DNA of 9,228 bases, from positions 1 through 9,228 of the forward strand of contig JAQGMD010000115.1 of NCBI GenBank assembly GCA_028292565.1. Direction: 5' to 3'. This stretch comes from Burkholderia sp. (GTDB taxonomy: Bacteria; Pseudomonadota; Gammaproteobacteria; Burkholderiales; Burkholderiaceae). Both the position numbers and the translations under genes were made by a program. Below, piece after piece: positions 6,994 through 9,228 of this stretch; positions within the stretch are counted from its first letter, which is position 1; each line of letters starts with the position of its first letter. Under the pieces are notes generated by a model that ran no database searches, was not told the DNA's origin, and saw only the letters and a list, made by a program, of their open reading frames with translations.

Positions 6994-8829
6994 TCAAAGA
7001 CTGGTAGCGAGCGTTAGCGAACGCAGGAACTTGTCCGCATCCTGATAACCTATCACGCGGCCGCCCTGGATTTCCCGGCCCTCTCTGTCGAAGAAGATGA
7101 TTCCCGGCGGTCCGAAAAGCCTGAAGCGTTTCAGCAATGCCTTGTCGTCCGTATTGTTGGCCGTCACATCCGCCTGCAACAGCACCATGTTCGCCAACTG
7201 CGTCTGGATGCGTGCATCGGTAAAGGTCAGCTTTTCCATCTCCTTGCATGACACGCACCAGTCAGCGTAAAAATCGAGCATGACCGTTTTGCCTTTGGCT
7301 TGCGCAACTGCGGACTCAAGCTCGGCAAGGGATTTCACCCGTATGAACTCGACGTGCTTCTTGTCGCTGCCCAGATGTGCCAGCGGTGCCAGCGCGTCGC
7401 GTCCGCCGGTGGAAAATCCAACCAGTTGCACCAGGCCGAACGCAACCATGACCAGGCCAAATGCCTTGGACAACCAGTGCCCACGCATGCCCCACAGCAG
7501 ATACGCACCATAACCCACACCCAATGCAGCCCATCCGAGCATATCTGCTCCGTGGGGAATCACGGGTGAAACGATCCATAGCGCCAACGCCAGCATCAGT
7601 ACTCCGAAGAAGCGCTTGACCGCGTCCATCCAGGCGCCGGCGCGCGGCAGCAAGGACCCTGCGGACAGACCGACCAGCAGAAGCGGTATGCTCATGCCCA
7701 CGGCCATCGCAAACAATGCGCTGCCGCCCACCAGCACGTCCCTTGTCTGGCTGATGTAGAGGAGTGCACCGGCCAGTGGAGCGGCGACGCAGGGTCCGAT
7801 GATCAGTGCGGATATCGCGCCCATTACGAACACCCCGGCCAGCTTTCCTGCCGATTGCCTCTCCGACAGCTGGGTCAATTTCGTCTGGATCGATGCCGGC
7901 ACCTGTAGCTGATACACGCCGAACATCGAGAGCGACAGGACTATCATCAGCAACGCGAATGCACCCAGGACCCATTGGTTCTGCAAGGCTGCGGACAGCC
8001 CCTCTCCGGCCAAGCCGGCTGCAACACCGAGCGCGGTGTAGACCAATGCCATGCCCAGCGAGTAAGCGAGGGCCAAGGCGAAGCCGCGCGCGCGCCGCAC
8101 CTGCGTGCCTTCACCGACAATGATGAACGACAGGATCGGCACCATGGGCAATACACATGGCGTGAATGACAATCCGAGGCCCAGCAAAATAAACAAAGGA
8201 ACGATCGCCAGCAGCTTCCCGCTTTTGAGCGACGCTTCAATAGCGCCCATATCGGAGTCGGCCGTGGCTGCGGCAACCGGCTGGCCCGCGACGGCCGGAC
8301 TGCCCGACGAGGCGCCCGGTCGATCTATGGAGATTACGCCCTGGGCCGCGGTGATTGCGGCCAGCAGGCCACCACCGTTCGGCGACAATTTCGCCTGCGA
8401 CTCCATCGGCGAGTAACACAGGCCCTTGTCCGCACAACCCTGGCTGGTTGCGATCAGTGTAAATGCGCCGCTCGCTGCGACCGGTAACTTGATGGAGACA
8501 GAGTTCCGGTAGGTCTCGACCTCTTTCTGGAACGTCTCGTCGAATTTGACCTTGCCCGGTGGGATGACCGGGTCGCCGAGCGTTGCTCCTTCAGCCTTGA
8601 AGGAAAACTGCTCGCGGTACATGTAGTAACCATCGGCGATTTTATAAGTGACCTCTACCGTCGCCGGGTCGGCCATTCGTGCAGAGAATTTGAACGCTTC
8701 CTCGGGGTCGAGGAAGTCGTCGGCAGCCTGCGCAAGCGGCGTAAAAAACGAGACGAGCAGAGCAAAAAAGACCACTGCCACGGCTCGCCACGTTGCAAAC
8801 ATCATCGAAATAACACTGACTTGCTTCAT
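6994..8829 (-). CDS. dsbD: Thiol:disulfide interchange protein DsbD
   Basis: DsbD carries electrons from cytoplasmic thioredoxin across the inner membrane to periplasmic thiol-disulfide proteins (DsbC, DsbG and cytochrome c maturation thioredoxins). The 611-residue protein is complete. A signal peptide is likely cut after AQA (residue 35). The N-terminal alpha domain has the pair Cys132/Cys138 in GCADKGLC. The hydrophobic core (about 205-475, around eight membrane segments) has Cys225 in TPCVLP and Cys347 in GPCVAAP. The C-terminal thioredoxin-like gamma domain has the CXXC Cys525/Cys528 in ADWCVSC. All six redox cysteines are present. It starts 4 nt after the cutA stop, with AAGG 9 nt upstream inside the end of cutA, which suggests translational coupling. 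Cytochrome c synthesis by ResB needs reduced CXXCH sites, so DsbD plausibly supports that pathway (inference). No intrinsic terminator is visible downstream. Confidence 0.97.
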   Translation of the reverse strand: MKQVSVISMMFATWRAVAVVFFALLVSFFTPLAQAADDFLDPEEAFKFSARMADPATVEVTYKIADGYYMYREQFSFKAEGATLGDPVIPPGKVKFDETFQKEVETYRNSVSIKLPVAASGAFTLIATSQGCADKGLCYSPMESQAKLSPNGGGLLAAITAAQGVISIDRPGASSGSPAVAGQPVAAATADSDMGAIEASLKSGKLLAIVPLFILLGLGLSFTPCVLPMVPILSFIIVGEGTQVRRARGFALALAYSLGMALVYTALGVAAGLAGEGLSAALQNQWVLGAFALLMIVLSLSMFGVYQLQVPASIQTKLTQLSERQSAGKLAGVFVMGAISALIIGPCVAAPLAGALLYISQTRDVLVGGSALFAMAVGMSIPLLLVGLSAGSLLPRAGAWMDAVKRFFGVLMLALALWIVSPVIPHGADMLGWAALGVGYGAYLLWGMRGHWLSKAFGLVMVAFGLVQLVGFSTGGRDALAPLAHLGSDKKHVEFIRVKSLAELESAVAQAKGKTVMLDFYADWCVSCKEMEKLTFTDARIQTQLANMVLLQADVTANNTDDKALLKRFRLFGPPGIIFFDREGREIQGGRVIGYQDADKFLRSLTLATSL

Positions 8830-8833
8830 TCCC

Positions 8834-9166
8834 TCAAACCTTCACATCTTTTTTTGTTTCCTGGACAATCCAGTCCAGATAGTGCGGCAATCCCTGAACG
8901 ACTGGCACGGCAATTACTTCAGGCACGTCATAGGGGTGCAGTGCCTTGATAGCTGCCTCCAGTTCAGCGTAGCGCGCCTGCGTAGTCTTGATCAACAGAC
9001 TCAGCTCGCCCGCCTCTTCGATCATACCCTGCCAGCGATAAATCGATTGCACCTGCGGCAGCACGTTGACACAGGCCGCCAGTCTTTGCTCGACAAGCTT
9101 GCGCGCGATCGCCGTGGCCGTCGTTGCATCCGGCACATTGGTGAAGACGAGGATCGCTTGTTCCAT
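8834..9166 (-). CDS. cutA: CutA1 divalent cation tolerance protein
   Basis: CutA1 is a small, very stable trimeric cytoplasmic protein of ferredoxin-like fold, linked genetically to copper and other divalent-cation tolerance; its biochemical role is unsettled. The 110-residue product shows the family pattern: FTNVPD near the N-terminus, A.....LVEQRLAACVNVLP with the conserved cysteine, QSIYRWQG, EL.LLIKTT and HPYDVPEVIAVPV...LPHYLDWI. I chose the ATG at 9166 because a perfect GGAG lies 7 nt upstream and homologues begin close to MEQAILVFTN; an in-frame ATG at 9190 would add 8 residues. It is followed after 4 nt by dsbD; the same cutA-dsbD pairing occurs in E. coli. Confidence 0.95.
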   Translation of the reverse strand: MEQAILVFTNVPDATTATAIARKLVEQRLAACVNVLPQVQSIYRWQGMIEEAGELSLLIKTTQARYAELEAAIKALHPYDVPEVIAVPVVQGLPHYLDWIVQETKKDVKV

Positions 9167-9173
9167 GTCGGCA

Positions 9174-9177
9174 CTCC
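9174..9177 (-). promoter_or_regulatory. Ribosome binding site that fixes the cutA start
   Basis: GGAG on the minus strand lies 7 nt before the ATG at 9166. The ATG at 9190 has no comparable purine-rich sequence upstream, so this site supports the shorter CutA. Confidence 0.7.
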
Positions 9178-9189
9178 ATTCAGATGGCA

Positions 9190-9228
9190 TTATTTCAACA
9201 ATCTCCGCCGCGTCAAAACGGTCGCGAG
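9190..9228 (-). other. Right-edge fragment upstream of cutA, unassigned
   Basis: Two minus-strand readings are possible. One is the last 12 codons of an upstream gene ending in TAA at 9190, which overlaps the 9190 ATG as TAATG. The other is the cutA frame itself, which stays open to the window edge. The fragment is too short to identify a product. Confidence 0.2.

Noticed and set aside
6188..7045. 285-codon plus-strand open frame
   Set aside because: It covers the terminator, the peroxiredoxin gene antisense and its promoter, and its protein has no recognisable domain.
7316..7975. 219-codon minus-strand open frame inside dsbD
   Set aside because: An Arg- and Gly-rich out-of-frame shadow of dsbD.

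Overview
The window looks like ordinary chromosome from a betaproteobacterium of the order Burkholderiales, probably the Oxalobacteraceae (Herminiimonas or Janthinobacterium-like). This rests on my recall of the ResB, EngB, HemB and CutA-DsbD proteins of that group, on moderate GC content, and on the use of System II (ResB) cytochrome c maturation. I saw no insertion sequence, phage gene, CRISPR array, tRNA or rRNA.

Layout, left to right. (1) 1-2083, minus: a nearly complete resB whose C-terminus runs off the left edge. (2) 2153-2812, minus: a dihaem cytochrome c4 gene, with an intrinsic terminator between it and resB. (3) 2813-2966: a divergent intergenic region with a 12-bp palindrome. (4) 2967-3674, plus: the GTPase gene engB (ysxC/yihA). 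(5) 3675-3902: a gene-free gap holding a strong candidate for an unannotated small RNA on the minus strand, made of four consecutive stem-loops and a U8 terminator, with two C-rich loops. (6) 3903-4922, plus: hemB. (7) 4991-5031: a perfect 17-bp inverted repeat at the start of the next gene. (8) 5045-6151, plus: a CorA-family metal transporter. (9) 6175-6204: a terminator shared with the convergent peroxiredoxin gene. (10) 6224-6862, minus: a 1-Cys peroxiredoxin with its own promoter. (11) 6994-9166, minus: a tightly coupled cutA-dsbD pair.

Several genes share a haem, cytochrome c and thiol theme. HemB makes porphobilinogen for haem. ResB is half of the System II haem-delivery and ligation machine. 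Cytochrome c4 is a dihaem client of that machine. DsbD exports the reducing power that keeps apocytochrome CXXCH cysteines reduced. The peroxiredoxin handles peroxides in the cytoplasm. EngB (50S ribosome assembly) and the CorA-type transporter are housekeeping neighbours.

The most interesting item is the engB-hemB gap. A minus-strand RNA there would converge on the 3' end of engB. From memory, Spot 42 (spf) in enterics lies beside engB in the same orientation, and ErsA of Pseudomonas lies next to engB. The candidate shows two C-rich anti-Shine-Dalgarno-type loops and a possible extracytoplasmic-sigma-type promoter.
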